A stretch of DNA of 64,000 nucleotides from Rhizobiaceae bacterium (GTDB taxonomy: Bacteria; Pseudomonadota; Alphaproteobacteria; Rhizobiales; Rhizobiaceae): assembly GCA_017644005.1 (NCBI GenBank), contig JAEPMJ010000005.1:62001-126000 (forward strand), written 5' to 3'. This document shows positions 26,793 to 36,643 of this stretch, one piece after another; position 1 is the stretch's first letter; every line of letters starts with the position of its first letter. Position numbers and translations under genes: made by a program. Below the pieces are notes generated by a model. The model saw nothing but the letters and a program-made list of their open reading frames with translations, made no database searches and was not told where the DNA came from.

Positions 26793-28124
26793 TTATATCT
26801 CCTCCAGTACCAGGCGTCCCTCCGCCGAGAACCGGAAGCGGCCGCGGCCGCTTTTGTCGATCGCAATCCCGGCCTTGCGGTCACACAGGCGGCGCTGAAG
26901 CAGGATGAGGCGCGCTTCCAGGTTTTCGGCATATTCCGGCAGCCTGAGCGCCGGGTCGAGACGCAGCTCGCGATTGGTGAATTCGGTGCGGCCGGAGCTC
27001 GAATGCTCCTGTGCGATCTTCCATAGAATCGCCCCGGCTACGCCTTTGATCATGTAGTCGCTGTCGACAAAGATCGTGTTGTCCGCGCGATAGCGCCGGA
27101 TTCGGATCTCGCGGCTGCCGGCAGGTGCGGCAATCTCGGCACCCCGCGCTTCTTCAGGCGTTTCGTCGAACTGCATCAGACAGATCAGCGCCGACATCTG
27201 GCAGGCAATCAGCGACAGGGCATCCTCGTCGTCATAACCGAACTGATTTGGTTCCGGGCTTTCGGCAAAGAGCACGCCAATTGCCTTTCCGTCACGCAGA
27301 ACGGGAATTGCAATCTGGCTCTGCGGCGCGTCCAGACCGGGATACGGTATCGCGCTGTCGCCATTCCAATCGAGCCCGGCCTTGCGGGCGCTGTTGCGGA
27401 TCGCCGTACCGTAGCTGTATTCGGTGGACATGTGGCCGATCCGGATCGGCACGCATTGCGCGGCCGCGACGCCGACAACGCCATCGCCAAGGCCAATTTC
27501 GGCCCCGACACCGGACGCGGGATAGCCACGGGACGCCACGGCATAGAGCTTGTCGGTGGTTCGATCGAGCATCAACACCATCGCGTATTCGATGCCCAGG
27601 TGCTGTTGCATGCCGGCCAGAACGGCGTCGAACAGTTCGCCCAGGTCGCGGCAGCGGGCGATCTGTTCCGCGATGCGCCGCGCCCCAAGCAGCAGGTTCA
27701 GTTCCAGCGGCTGGACGATCGTCCGGCTGTGAATGGGCTCGATAGTCCGGACCCGGAATACATCCGATCCGAGCAATCGGAACACGCCCTGCATGCCGGC
27801 GTGAGACGCGATGCCGGCGAGCTTTGCACGCATCACTTCAAATAGTGGTCCGCTGGTCTGCGTCTCCAGATAGTCGAGCGCCAGCCGGTACTGTGCATTC
27901 GTGTCGGAATCGACCACAGCCAGGCTGGCCCGCTTTGTCGCGAGGAGGTTTCGCCGCGTCTTGTTGAAGAACTGGTAGGATAGCGCGACATGTTCAGGGT
28001 CGACGTACTGGACATGCGAAATCAGGGATACGTTCGGTGTACCCGCTGAATCGGCGGTGGCGAGTACAGACGGAATGACGCCTTCGAGGCAGTTGCGGAT
28101 CGTCGATAGCCTTGGCGCAGTCAT
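26793..28124 (-). CDS. Three-domain sensor: flavin split-barrel, GAF and winged-helix-like domain
   Basis: A 443-residue soluble protein. Residues 1-150 (EGVIPSVLATADSAGTPNVS ... VALSYQFFNKTRRNLLATKR) resemble the pyridoxamine-phosphate-oxidase split barrel that binds FMN or a related cofactor. Residues about 165-320 are a GAF domain (DLGELFDAVLAGMQQHLGIE ... GVVGVAAAQCVPIRIGHMST ... AIPVLRDGKAIGVLFAES). Residues about 345-443 (IKGVAGAILWKIAQ ... FTNRELRLD ... LEARLILLQRRL) look like a winged helix that could bind DNA. Function is unknown; a redox- or flavin-linked transcription factor is an inference. Its start overlaps the next split-barrel gene's stop by four bases. Confidence 0.78.
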   Translation of the reverse strand: MTAPRLSTIRNCLEGVIPSVLATADSAGTPNVSLISHVQYVDPEHVALSYQFFNKTRRNLLATKRASLAVVDSDTNAQYRLALDYLETQTSGPLFEVMRAKLAGIASHAGMQGVFRLLGSDVFRVRTIEPIHSRTIVQPLELNLLLGARRIAEQIARCRDLGELFDAVLAGMQQHLGIEYAMVLMLDRTTDKLYAVASRGYPASGVGAEIGLGDGVVGVAAAQCVPIRIGHMSTEYSYGTAIRNSARKAGLDWNGDSAIPYPGLDAPQSQIAIPVLRDGKAIGVLFAESPEPNQFGYDDEDALSLIACQMSALICLMQFDETPEEARGAEIAAPAGSREIRIRRYRADNTIFVDSDYMIKGVAGAILWKIAQEHSSSGRTEFTNRELRLDPALRLPEYAENLEARLILLQRRLCDRKAGIAIDKSGRGRFRFSAEGRLVLEEI

Positions 28125-28744
28125 GGCTTCAACTCCGCACCGGCGCCCGGTCCGGGGGTTTGCACGAAGGCTGCCTCAAGGGTGATTTCGACGGATACGA
28201 GATCATCCGCTCTGACATGGCAGTAGGCTTCACAGAACGCCGGTTTGTCACCGATGGCGACCAACTCGCGATGAAGGCCTGTCATTTGACGGGCGGCCTC
28301 GTCGCCGTCGCCCTCCGAGGGTGGCGCGATTGCGGCGAGTCGCCCTTTGACCTGTATCGACCGGTGTGTCAGCGGCTGGCTGAAGGTCGCCGAAACGAGG
28401 CCTCCCCGTTCAGCGGTCGCGAGCAGGCCCTCGTTGCCCGACCGGTGCAGCAGCAGCCGCATATTGCCGCTGGAAAGGACGCGGCAGCCGCTTCCAACGC
28501 CGGCTACCGGCATCTCGCCAGGACCCCCGGCGGCGACGATCACGCTAACGCCGCTCTGGCAGAAGGTTTTCAGGTCGGGCGTCAGGACGGTCGCGGTCGC
28601 GCCTTCAGCCGCAAACTGGCGGCGTGCCGCAAGATCGAGATCCGGCGTATGGGGCTGAGATGCGCGCGGCATAACGCTTGTCGGGCCGTTGGTGAAACCT
28701 GTCAGGGCCTCGGCAAAGCGCTTTGGCGCTCGTGTTCTTAGCAT
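28121..28744 (-). CDS. Pyridoxamine-phosphate-oxidase-like split-barrel protein
   Basis: A 207-residue protein. SGVSVIVAAGGPGEMPVAGV ... SGNMRLLLHRSGNEGLLATA ... LVSATFSQPLTHRSIQVKGR follows the strand pattern of FMN-binding split-barrel (general stress/PNPOx-like) proteins. Two starts are possible: ATG 28744, or ATG 28672, which would remove a low-similarity N-terminus of 24 residues. It is the first gene of a two-gene operon with the GAF sensor (ATGA overlap), so it probably makes or reads the same signal. It is divergent from the FAD oxidoreductase at 28945. Confidence 0.72.
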   Translation of the reverse strand: MLRTRAPKRFAEALTGFTNGPTSVMPRASQPHTPDLDLAARRQFAAEGATATVLTPDLKTFCQSGVSVIVAAGGPGEMPVAGVGSGCRVLSSGNMRLLLHRSGNEGLLATAERGGLVSATFSQPLTHRSIQVKGRLAAIAPPSEGDGDEAARQMTGLHRELVAIGDKPAFCEAYCHVRADDLVSVEITLEAAFVQTPGPGAGAELKP

Positions 28745-28944
28745 TTTTTTACGGTTTCCAGCAGGAATTTTTAGCGGGCACGGCCGGAAACGCGGGCGTA
28801 TTTCACCGCTCCATGCCGCCGGGTGACCGCGGCGGCAAAGACACCATCGAAAATCAAATCAGGGACGTGAGGAACGCCCGTTGCGGATCGTGGAATAGCA
28901 CCGCTGCGGCAATGATCTTCGGCCCGTGATCAAGGAAATCAGAA

Positions 28945-30351
28945 ATGAACATCGCGCTGCACACTGCAAGGCAGGCTGACGAGGAATACCCGCTTCATAT
29001 GCTCTACGCCCGTGTGAACGGGCGCGTCGTGCGAAAAGACGACGCCGACTATGACGACACGCGAGCGCTCAATATAGGCAACTGGGATCGCAGACCGGCA
29101 TTGATCGTGCAGGTTGCCGATGCCGGCGACGTTGCCGCAGCGATCGAATATGCCCGCGCCAGCGGGCTGGAACTCGCCGTTCGCGGTGGGGGACACTCCG
29201 TGTGCGGGCACGGCAGCACCGCTGGCGGGCTCGTGATCGACACCCGGGGCCTCAATACCCTGGAAATCGCCAACGACAAGACGACGGTCTGGGCCGGAGC
29301 GGGCCTGAATGCGGGGGAGGTTACGGCCGAGCTCGAAAAGCATCAGCTGATCGTCGGTTTCGGAGACGCAGCATCTGTCGGCATCAGCGGCATAACCCTG
29401 GGTGGCGGTGTCGGATACCTCGTGCGCAAGCACGGTCTCACCATCGATTCGCTTCTGGCAGTGGAGATCGTTACGGCCGACGGGCAAGTTCTGATCGCCG
29501 ACCGGAACAATCATCCCGATCTGTTCTGGGCGCTGCGCGGCGGCGGCGGCAATTTCGGCGTCGCAACCCGGTTCAAGTACCGGGTTCATCAGCTGCCGGA
29601 GTTCATTGGCGGGCCGCTGATGCTTCCTGCCACACCGGAGGTTCTTCGCGGTTTCGTGGAAGCGGCAGGCAAGGCGCCCGACGAGCTCTCCACGATCCTG
29701 CAGGCAATGCCGGCGCCGCCGCTGCCCTTTGTTCCGCCGCACCTCGTCGGGCAAAGCGTGATCATGGGCATGATGGCGTTTGCCGGACCGGCAGCTGAGG
29801 CGCAAAAGGCGCTGGCTCCGTTCCGGGCCCTTGCCGAGCCGCTGGCCGACCTGGTCGGGCCGATGCCGCTCAGCGGCCTGTACATACCGGAAGAGCCAGG
29901 CCCGGCGCCCGCTGTCACGGTTCGTACGCTCTTTATGGACCGGATCGAGCTGGAGCAGGCTTCGCTGCTGCTGAATTTGCTCGAGCAGGACGACGCGCCC
30001 ATGCGCATGGTCCAGATCAGGGTGCTTGGCGGCGCGGCAGCTCGTGTCGGTGCCGGAGATACGGCTTATGCGCACCGCGACAGGCAAATCATGACAACGT
30101 TTCTGGCGATGAGCGAACCCGATACGCTTGCGCGCCACGAAGCGTGGGGTGACCGCTGCCTGAACGCCATCAGCCAGGGAACAAACGATGTCTATGTGAA
30201 CTTCCTCACCGACGTCGGCGCAAAGCGCGTTCAGGACGCCTATCCGGGTACAACCTGGAAGCGTCTGCGGCAGGTGAAGCGGCGCTATGATCCGCAGAAC
30301 GTATTCCGGCTCAACCATAACGTTCCGCCTGCCGAAACCGAAGCGGCTTGA
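28945..30351 (+). CDS. FAD-dependent oxidoreductase, berberine-bridge-enzyme type
   Basis: A 468-residue flavoprotein with an N-terminal FAD_binding_4 domain and a C-terminal BBE segment (RRYDPQNVFRLNHNVPP). ELAVRGGGHSVCGHG supplies the His that binds FAD covalently. The second attachment site of BBE enzymes, a Cys in a G-x-C-x-x-V-G motif, is replaced by GDAASVG, so the flavin should be held by one bond only. The substrate is unknown; relatives oxidise sugars, alkaloids and phenols. ATG 28945 has AAGGAAATC upstream. It is divergent from the split-barrel/GAF operon, which might regulate it. Confidence 0.87.
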   Translation: MNIALHTARQADEEYPLHMLYARVNGRVVRKDDADYDDTRALNIGNWDRRPALIVQVADAGDVAAAIEYARASGLELAVRGGGHSVCGHGSTAGGLVIDTRGLNTLEIANDKTTVWAGAGLNAGEVTAELEKHQLIVGFGDAASVGISGITLGGGVGYLVRKHGLTIDSLLAVEIVTADGQVLIADRNNHPDLFWALRGGGGNFGVATRFKYRVHQLPEFIGGPLMLPATPEVLRGFVEAAGKAPDELSTILQAMPAPPLPFVPPHLVGQSVIMGMMAFAGPAAEAQKALAPFRALAEPLADLVGPMPLSGLYIPEEPGPAPAVTVRTLFMDRIELEQASLLLNLLEQDDAPMRMVQIRVLGGAAARVGAGDTAYAHRDRQIMTTFLAMSEPDTLARHEAWGDRCLNAISQGTNDVYVNFLTDVGAKRVQDAYPGTTWKRLRQVKRRYDPQNVFRLNHNVPPAETEAA

Positions 30352-30615
30352 CCGCATATCCGGTTTGAGCCCGTGCCGCGAAGCGCGGGAAGACCATCGG
30401 CGCACCGAGGATGCCTGGCCATGTCTGCAGGACAAGGCCAGGCTGGTGTCTGGGCTGTATGGTGGCCGCGGATATTGAGCCGCTCGCCGGCCTGGCCACC
30501 CCCGAATTGCGCCAAAGCGCCGCACTGTTCATTGAAAGGTAGGATTTGCCGGTTATGTCTGCGGGGCTGTGACCGGTCGGTCTCAGCAGGCTCTTTTGTT
30601 TCCGGGAAACAGATT

Positions 30616-31946
30616 GTGCAGCTGTTTCTGAATTCCACTACCGATCGAAGAGCACAGGTTTCGGCGCCGGAATCCGTGTCCGGCGCTGCGTCGTCCGGGC
30701 GCGAAGGTTCGGCGCTTCTTGATGATTTTATCCGCGATCAAGAAATCATGTCGGAGGTCGAACGGCTACTTTCCGGGCGCACCCGCGACATCCGCCTCAA
30801 GGGTGCGCTGGCTGCCGCGTTCCGCCGGCGTAACTGGCGGCAATCGGCGAGTGTCATCCGATCATGGATGATCTGGGTTGTATTGATCGACCTATTCATG
30901 CTGGTGCAAAGTACGGTCCTGCTTCCGCGCGAAGTGGTGCTGGCCATCGTTGCTCCCAGCGCATTAATCGTGCCGGCTGCGCTCGGAGTCGCGCTGGTGT
31001 GGCGCAAGCCACGTCCCCGGCCGATCCTGGACTGGACGCTTCTGGCGGGTATGGCGGTGATTCTGCTTTCCGTTGCCTGGATGGGCGCCGCGGCGGCGGC
31101 GAATTTACCGACCGCTATCTCGACGTCATGCTCTTTGTGGCCATAACCGGAGTGGTGATTTTCAGCGTTCCGTTTGTCCATACATCGGGTATCGCCTGCG
31201 GTTCCATGGTGATTTACCTTGTATTTGGGCTCACCTTCAGTGACGGACATACCGGAACAATCCTGTCTGGCTTCTTTTTCTTCGGGGCCGGGATTGGCGC
31301 GACGGTCATGGCAAGGCGGACGATGAACATTCTTGCCCATAAGTCCTTCCTGCTTGAGCTGCGTGATCGTAAGCATCTGGCCGAGCTTGGACAGGCGAAT
31401 CGGCATCTGGCGCGGCTCTCGCGCATCGACGGACTGACGGGTGCCGCGAACCGTCACTTCATGCGTGAACAGATGGACACGCTGTGGAAGCAGAACGGAC
31501 GGGTCGCCGTACTGATGTGCGACATAGACGATTTCAAGGCGCTGAACGATCGTCTCGGGCACCTGGAAGGCGACAGATGCCTGGTTGAAGTTGCCCGCGT
31601 TCTCACGGCATGTACACGGGCGGATGTCGACTGCGTCGCGCGCTTTGGCGGGGAAGAATTTCTTGTTCTACTGCCAGATCTGCGCGAGGCCGGCGCAGCG
31701 ACCATTGCCGCACGCATCCAGCGGAAGCTGGCCGACACCGCACTCCCCAATCCCGGCTCGCGCGTGGAGCCGTTTGTCACGTTGAGCATCGGCGTGGCTG
31801 TCGGCAACACGCAGACGACCTCGTCGAAGCTACTGCAGGAACGGGCCGACACCGCACTCTACTGGGCCAAGCGCTGCGGTCGCAATCGAGTGCGGTTCTG
31901 GGACAAGCAGATGGACAGGCAGGAAGGATCCAGCAACGTCGCCTGA
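30616..31946 (+). pseudogene. Membrane-bound diguanylate cyclase (GGDEF) with a frameshift
   Basis: Two overlapping frames together make one protein. The first (from about 30616, or ATG 30748 as the alternative start) encodes a soluble N-terminus and membrane helices, and stops at 31146. The second continues the membrane domain from about 31100 (RYLDVMLFVAITGVVIFSVP) and holds a complete GGDEF domain: LARLSRIDGLTGAANRHF, CDIDDFKALNDRLGHLEGD and the signature RFGGEEFLVLLPD. The join needs a -1 shift near 31096-31107, where AATTTACC would restore the frame if it had one more T. The inhibitory I-site is not canonical (R-A-D-V-D, one residue too long). It may be a pseudogene, a sequence error, or two pieces; an ATG at 31128 could still make the cyclase part. 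Confidence 0.75.
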
Positions 31947-31963
31947 ATCGCGCGCCGGGGCTT

Positions 31964-32371
31964 CTACACGCCCCACCAGCCGATGACCGCGCCCATGATC
32001 AGCGCGACGCCCAGCCAGTGGCCCGCATCGATGATCGTCAGATCCCAGCCGAATCCCTGATAGCGCTGGTTGACCGTCACTGTGGTTGCCATGAAACCAA
32101 GCCAGATGAATGCGCCGGAGACAACGCCATTCCACAATGTCACCTGGCCTGTGCCAAGATGGCCGATCACGCCGGCCAGCACCCAGGCCATCACGAGCTC
32201 GGCCAAGAAACCAGTGATCATGAGCGCCGGCGACATTTTGGCGTCGGCAGGGTCGATGCGCGCTGCCTTCATCCAGGGCTTGCCGAGTGTGCCGTAATAG
32301 GCCGCGCCAAAAAGATAACCTGCGATCGCGGCAACAAAAATCGCCAGATAGTTCAGTCCGCCGAATTCCAT
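31964..32371 (-). CDS. DUF1761 family membrane protein
   Basis: A 135-residue protein with four membrane helices. The opening NYLAIFVAAIAGYLFGAAYYGTLGKPWM and the later GAFIWLGFMATTVTVNQRYQ and LTIIDAGHWLGVALIMGAVIGWW are the hallmarks of DUF1761. Function unknown. Convergent with the frameshifted GGDEF gene. Confidence 0.88.
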   Translation of the reverse strand: MEFGGLNYLAIFVAAIAGYLFGAAYYGTLGKPWMKAARIDPADAKMSPALMITGFLAELVMAWVLAGVIGHLGTGQVTLWNGVVSGAFIWLGFMATTVTVNQRYQGFGWDLTIIDAGHWLGVALIMGAVIGWWGV

Positions 32372-32424
32372 GGCTGCCTCCCTACGTCAGTGCGGTCGGA
32401 TTGAACGCCGGTGGGCAGGTTCCG

Positions 32425-33081
32425 TCAAGCAACCCGCCATACCGTGGTTCGCTTGACTTCCGCGTCTTCGAGAACGCGGGTGACAGGGACGGAGTAGGTT
32501 GCGCAGGCAACCAGGCCTTCGCCTGGCAGGTAGGAGCGCCTGGGGTCACCGACGAGCACCTGTGCCCCGCGTTCATGCAGAGCCCGGAACCAGGGTAGAA
32601 TCCGCCCGGCCAACGGCCTTTCGTAGAAGACATCGCCGGCAAGAATGACATCCCAGCCATTGTCCGCGCCGATCATGTCAGCATTCGAGGTTCGAATATC
32701 GACATCGTTGGCGGCGGCGTTGAGCCGACACGCGGGTGCGCAGAACGGGTCGATATCGGTGGCCAGTACGGAATGTGCACCGGCTTTGGCCGCGGCGATC
32801 GCGACCAGACCGGAGCCGGAGGCAAAATCGAGCACCGACTTGCCGCGCACGGTTTCGGGATGGTCGAGCACATAACGCGCCAGTCCCTGCCCACCCGCCC
32901 ATGCGAAGGCCCAGAAGGGCGGCGGCAGGCCAATCGCTTCGAGCTCTTCTTCGGTGCGGTGCCACAACTCATGTGCCTCGTCGGCCAGGTAGAGCCTGAT
33001 CTCGGGAACATGCGGCGGCGCGATCAGCGCGGTGTTGGCGCGAATGAAGGCGGAGGCCTCAGCGGGCGCCGGAGCGCGCAT
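32425..33081 (-). CDS. Class I SAM-dependent methyltransferase, ETFB-lysine-methyltransferase-like
   Basis: A 218-residue protein. Motif I is VLDFASGSGLVAIAAAKAGA, followed by the acidic motif II in VLATDIDPFC. ILAGDVFYERPLA matches the D-V-x-Y-E/D motif of the lysine-methyltransferase group that includes the mitochondrial ETF-beta enzyme. The substrate is therefore likely a protein lysine, but this is inference. The start ATG at 33081 lies two bases after the EVE stop, so these genes are coupled. Confidence 0.82.
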   Translation of the reverse strand: MRAPAPAEASAFIRANTALIAPPHVPEIRLYLADEAHELWHRTEEELEAIGLPPPFWAFAWAGGQGLARYVLDHPETVRGKSVLDFASGSGLVAIAAAKAGAHSVLATDIDPFCAPACRLNAAANDVDIRTSNADMIGADNGWDVILAGDVFYERPLAGRILPWFRALHERGAQVLVGDPRRSYLPGEGLVACATYSVPVTRVLEDAEVKRTTVWRVA

Positions 33082-33083
33082 GA

Positions 33084-33509
33084 TCAGGGAACCGGGCTCA
33101 CCCCACCCATACGGCAGATTTCCGCCCATTCATCGGGTTTGACGGGCTGCACGGACAGGCGCGAGTTCTTCACGAGCACCATTTCGGCGAGCTTGGGGTT
33201 TTTCTTGATCGCGTCCAGCGTCACCGGGTCGGGCACGTCGCGCACGGCCTTGATGTCCACGCACTCCCAGCGTTCGTCGTCGGTGGTAGAGTCCGGATGA
33301 GCAAGTGCGCAGACCTCGACAATGCCGACAACGTCGCGCGTCTCCTGCGAATGATAGAAGAAGCCGAGATCGCCGATCTTCATCTCTCGCATGTTGTTGC
33401 GGGCCTGATAGTTGCGCACGCCGTCCCATTCCTGGCCGGCATCCCCCTTCTTCTTCTGCATCTCCCACGACCAGGTCGACGGTTCGGATTTGAAAAGCCA
33501 GTAGGCCAT
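33084..33509 (-). CDS. EVE-domain protein
   Basis: A 141-residue PUA-like protein. MAYWLFKSEPSTWSWEMQKK, WDGVRNYQARNNMREMKIGD and FFYHSQETRDVVGIVEV are the EVE signature. The domain is thought to bind modified nucleobases in RNA or DNA. It belongs to the minus-strand run tsaD-gpsA-EVE-methyltransferase, where it is often found in alphaproteobacteria. Confidence 0.95.
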   Translation of the reverse strand: MAYWLFKSEPSTWSWEMQKKKGDAGQEWDGVRNYQARNNMREMKIGDLGFFYHSQETRDVVGIVEVCALAHPDSTTDDERWECVDIKAVRDVPDPVTLDAIKKNPKLAEMVLVKNSRLSVQPVKPDEWAEICRMGGVSPVP

Positions 33510-33550
33510 GAGGTGCTCCCGGTTCTGTGATTTCAGCGCTTGCGCGCCAG

Positions 33551-34531
33551 TCAGTCAGTTTCGCTTTTCAGCGGCCGCGAAAGAAGCGCCGCCACCGCAT
33601 CGGCGATTGAAATTCTGCCTTTGAGTACGGCATCAACGGCTGCCACGATTGGCGCTTCGATGCCGCGCGATGCGGCAATTTCCGCTGCAATCGCGGCCGT
33701 TGCAACCCCCTCGGCAAGTGGTTGGCCGGCCAGTTCCTCGCCGCGCCCGAGCGCCTGGCCGTATGCGAAATTGCGCGATTGCGCCGACCCGCAGGAGAGG
33801 ATCAGGTCACCGAGGCCCGAGAGCCCCATAAGTGTTTCCGGTTTTGCTCCATAGGCGGCGCCGATGCGGCGCAGCTCGACGAAGCCGCGCGTGACCATCG
33901 CTGCTTCAGCGCTTGCGCCTAGCCCCGCGCCAGACACCGCGCCCGCCGCGATGGCGAGCACGTTTTTCAACGCACCGCCGATTTCCACGCCGGTGAGATC
34001 GGCGGAGGAGTAGCAGCGGAAGTGGTCGCTGGAGAACGCTGCCGCTAAACTCGCGGCCAGTTCGGCATTATGCGCGGCAACCGTGACGGCGGTTGGCAGG
34101 CCCTTCGCGACATCGGTCGCGAAACTCGGGCCCGACAGGGCAGCCGCCGGGTTCTGAGGCAGAAGCTCCGCCGCCAACTCCGACATCAGCTTGCCGGTCG
34201 AGCGTTCGATGCCCTTGGCGCACAGCACGACTGGAATCTGTTTTGCCAGCCGGTTGCCGAATTCGCTGAAAAGCGCCCGCGTCGTCTGCGCCGGAACCAC
34301 CGAGAGCAGGCAATCCGCTCCACTGAGCGCGGCCGGGAGGTCGTCTGTGGCAGCAGGCGTGGGGTCGAGCTTGATGCCGGGTAGATAACGCGGGTTTGCG
34401 GCCGAGCCATTGAGGTGCTCGACGGTTTCGGCGTCCCGCGCCCACAGCGTGACCTCGCGGCCGGCGCGCACCAGCGTCACCGCGAGCGCGGTCCCCCAAG
34501 CGCCGCCGCCAAGCACTGTAATCCGGTTCAT
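33551..34531 (-). CDS. gpsA: NAD(P)-dependent glycerol-3-phosphate dehydrogenase
   Basis: Makes sn-glycerol 3-phosphate from dihydroxyacetone phosphate for phospholipid synthesis; 326 residues. The Rossmann motif [20 protein letters not shown] is at the N-terminus. [28 protein letters not shown] and [19 protein letters not shown] contain the catalytic lysine and binding residues. [14 protein letters not shown] is diagnostic for GpsA. Its ATG overlaps the tsaD stop by four bases. Confidence 0.97.
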   Translation of the reverse strand: MNRITVLGGGAWGTALAVTLVRAGREVTLWARDAETVEHLNGSAANPRYLPGIKLDPTPAATDDLPAALSGADCLLSVVPAQTTRALFSEFGNRLAKQIPVVLCAKGIERSTGKLMSELAAELLPQNPAAALSGPSFATDVAKGLPTAVTVAAHNAELAASLAAAFSSDHFRCYSSADLTGVEIGGALKNVLAIAAGAVSGAGLGASAEAAMVTRGFVELRRIGAAYGAKPETLMGLSGLGDLILSCGSAQSRNFAYGQALGRGEELAGQPLAEGVATAAIAAEIAASRGIEAPIVAAVDAVLKGRISIADAVAALLSRPLKSETD

Positions 34532-35634
34532 GCCTTCGCTCCCCGTTTGCCGTGACCAACCAGCGGTATGGCGAATTCATCAAGTGGCCAGCGCGGGCGT
34601 GGTGCGAATGACAGGGCGTCGTCGTCAGCGAGGCCGGCAGCGAAACGCTCCAGTCCAGCCCAGGCGATCATTGCTCCATTATCCGAACACAACGCAGGCG
34701 GTGGCGCCACAAGCCGCATCCCGTGAGCCGCGCAGAGCGTTTCGAGGGATCCCCGGATTGTCTTGTTGGCGGCAACACCGCCGGCCACGACAAGCGTTGG
34801 CTCGGTGATGCCGGCAAATTCGCCGCGGAAACGCATGAGGCTCTTGCCGATACGTTCGGTCAGCGTGTCGACAATCGCCTGCTGGAAGGAGGCGCAGATG
34901 TCGCGAATGTCCTGCTCCGTGACCGGCGCCAGCTCGTTGGCCTTCTGTCGAACGGCGGTCTTCAGGCCGGAAAAGGAAAAGTCGGGCCGTTCCTCGCCGC
35001 GCAGCGGACGCGGCAGAGCGAAACGTCCGGCGTCGCCCTTAACTGCGGCATCTTCCACTGCGGGGCCGCCGGGATAGGGCAGGCCGAGCAGTTTCGCGGT
35101 CTTGTCGAAGGCTTCGCCCAGCGCATCGTCGATGGTCGTCGCCCAGCGTTCGTAGTTGCCGACGCCGCGCACCAACACGACCTGGGTGTGACCGCCCGAT
35201 ACGAGCAAAAGCAGATAGGGAAATGCGGTGCCGTTGGTGAGGCGCGCGGTGAGCGCATGCGCTTCCAGGTGATTGACCGGTACGAGCGGCAGGCCGGAGG
35301 CGGCGGCAATTGCCTTGCCGGTCATCAGGCCAACGATGAGACCGCCAATGAGGCCGGGTCCGGCTGTCGCTGAAACCAGGTCCAGGCCGGAGAGCTCCAT
35401 GCCCGCATCGTCGAGCGCGGCGCGGATCACACCGTCCAGCGCCTCGACATGGGCGCGCGCCGCGATCTCGGGCACCACACCGCCAAAGGCACTGTGTTCC
35501 GCAATCTGGCTGAGAACCACGTTGGAGAGGATATCGCCGGAGCCATCGTCAAGCGCCACCACAGCCGCCGAGGTTTCGTCGCAGCTCGTCTCGATGCCGA
35601 GAGCATACAAAGGTCGATTGCAGTGAGTGGTCAT
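34528..35634 (-). CDS. tsaD: tRNA N6-adenosine threonylcarbamoyltransferase
   Basis: Installs threonylcarbamoyl on A37 of tRNAs that read ANN codons; 368 residues. [15 protein letters not shown] binds ATP, and [16 protein letters not shown] and [13 protein letters not shown] carry the metal-binding histidines. [20 protein letters not shown] and [17 protein letters not shown] complete the ASKHA fold. It is divergent from hemC, with 74 bases between them, and first gene of the run leading to gpsA. Confidence 0.97.
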   Translation of the reverse strand: MTTHCNRPLYALGIETSCDETSAAVVALDDGSGDILSNVVLSQIAEHSAFGGVVPEIAARAHVEALDGVIRAALDDAGMELSGLDLVSATAGPGLIGGLIVGLMTGKAIAAASGLPLVPVNHLEAHALTARLTNGTAFPYLLLLVSGGHTQVVLVRGVGNYERWATTIDDALGEAFDKTAKLLGLPYPGGPAVEDAAVKGDAGRFALPRPLRGEERPDFSFSGLKTAVRQKANELAPVTEQDIRDICASFQQAIVDTLTERIGKSLMRFRGEFAGITEPTLVVAGGVAANKTIRGSLETLCAAHGMRLVAPPPALCSDNGAMIAWAGLERFAAGLADDDALSFAPRPRWPLDEFAIPLVGHGKRGAKA

Positions 35635-35708
35635 TGCCCGGCTGCATTTTCCTCGTTAGGAAACCGGCAATCTGACCGGCGCCGCCCGGTTAACACGGAC
35701 CGAGACGC

Positions 35709-36638
35709 ATGCAAACATACCAGTTGAGGATCGGCACGCGCGGCAGCGCGCTGGCGCTGGCGCAGGCGCATGAGGTGCGCGACCGGCTGATCGCGGCACA
35801 TGGGCTCAGCGGCGACGCTGTCACGGTCGAGGTGTTTTCGACCACGGGCGACCGCATCACGGATCGTCCGCTGGCGGAAATCGGCGGCAAAGGCCTGTTC
35901 ACCAAGGAAATCGAGGATGCGCTCATGGAAAAGCGCATCGATATGGCGGTCCACTCGACCAAGGATATGCCGACCCGGCTACCAGATGGGCTGGAGATTG
36001 TTACCTATCTGGAGCGCGAGGATGTGCGCGATGCCTTCATCGGCCGCACCGGCGGCGGGCTCGACGACCTGCCGACTGGCGCGCTTGTCGGCACCGCCTC
36101 GCTCAGGCGGCAGGCGCTGGTGCGCCGGCTGCGGCCAGACCTCACGGTCAAAAGCTACCGCGGCAACGTTCAGACACGGCTCCGCAAACTGGGCGAAGGT
36201 GTGGTGGACGCCACGCTGCTCGCCTATGCCGGCCTGCGCAGGCTGGACATGGCGCATGTGGCAACTGCGCTATTGCCGCTCGACCGGTTTCCGCCAGCTC
36301 CGGGGCAAGGGGCGATCTGCGTGGAAACACGCAGTGACGATGAGCGCTCAAAACAGCTGCTCGCGGCGATCAGCCATGCCGAAACTGTCACCGCGCTTTC
36401 GTGTGAGCGAGCGTTTCTGGCGAAACTCGACGGCTCCTGCCGCACGCCTATTGCCGGTTATGCCCGGCTCGATGGCGACAGGCTTTATTTCCATGGCATG
36501 ATCCTGACGCCGGACGGAACCGAAGCGCATGAGGTTACCGGCGCGGGAAGCGTTGGTGACGCGGCGGCGATCGGCGCGCGCGCCGCGGCGGACGTGCGCG
36601 ACCTCGCAGGCGCACGCTTTTTCGACAGCTGGAGCTGA
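35709..36638 (+). CDS. hemC: Porphobilinogen deaminase (hydroxymethylbilane synthase)
   Basis: Joins four porphobilinogen units to hydroxymethylbilane in heme/cobalamin synthesis; 309 residues. [35 protein letters not shown] and [17 protein letters not shown] are the family signatures. The Cys in [13 protein letters not shown] anchors the dipyrromethane cofactor. ATG at 35709. First gene of hemC-hemD-mitofilin-HemY. Confidence 0.97.
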   Translation: MQTYQLRIGTRGSALALAQAHEVRDRLIAAHGLSGDAVTVEVFSTTGDRITDRPLAEIGGKGLFTKEIEDALMEKRIDMAVHSTKDMPTRLPDGLEIVTYLEREDVRDAFIGRTGGGLDDLPTGALVGTASLRRQALVRRLRPDLTVKSYRGNVQTRLRKLGEGVVDATLLAYAGLRRLDMAHVATALLPLDRFPPAPGQGAICVETRSDDERSKQLLAAISHAETVTALSCERAFLAKLDGSCRTPIAGYARLDGDRLYFHGMILTPDGTEAHEVTGAGSVGDAAAIGARAAADVRDLAGARFFDSWS

Positions 36639-36643
36639 GGACC

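Noticed and set aside
28939..30525. A 528-codon open frame on the minus strand
   Set aside because: Antisense to the berberine-bridge-type gene, which has clear FAD motifs and a ribosome site.
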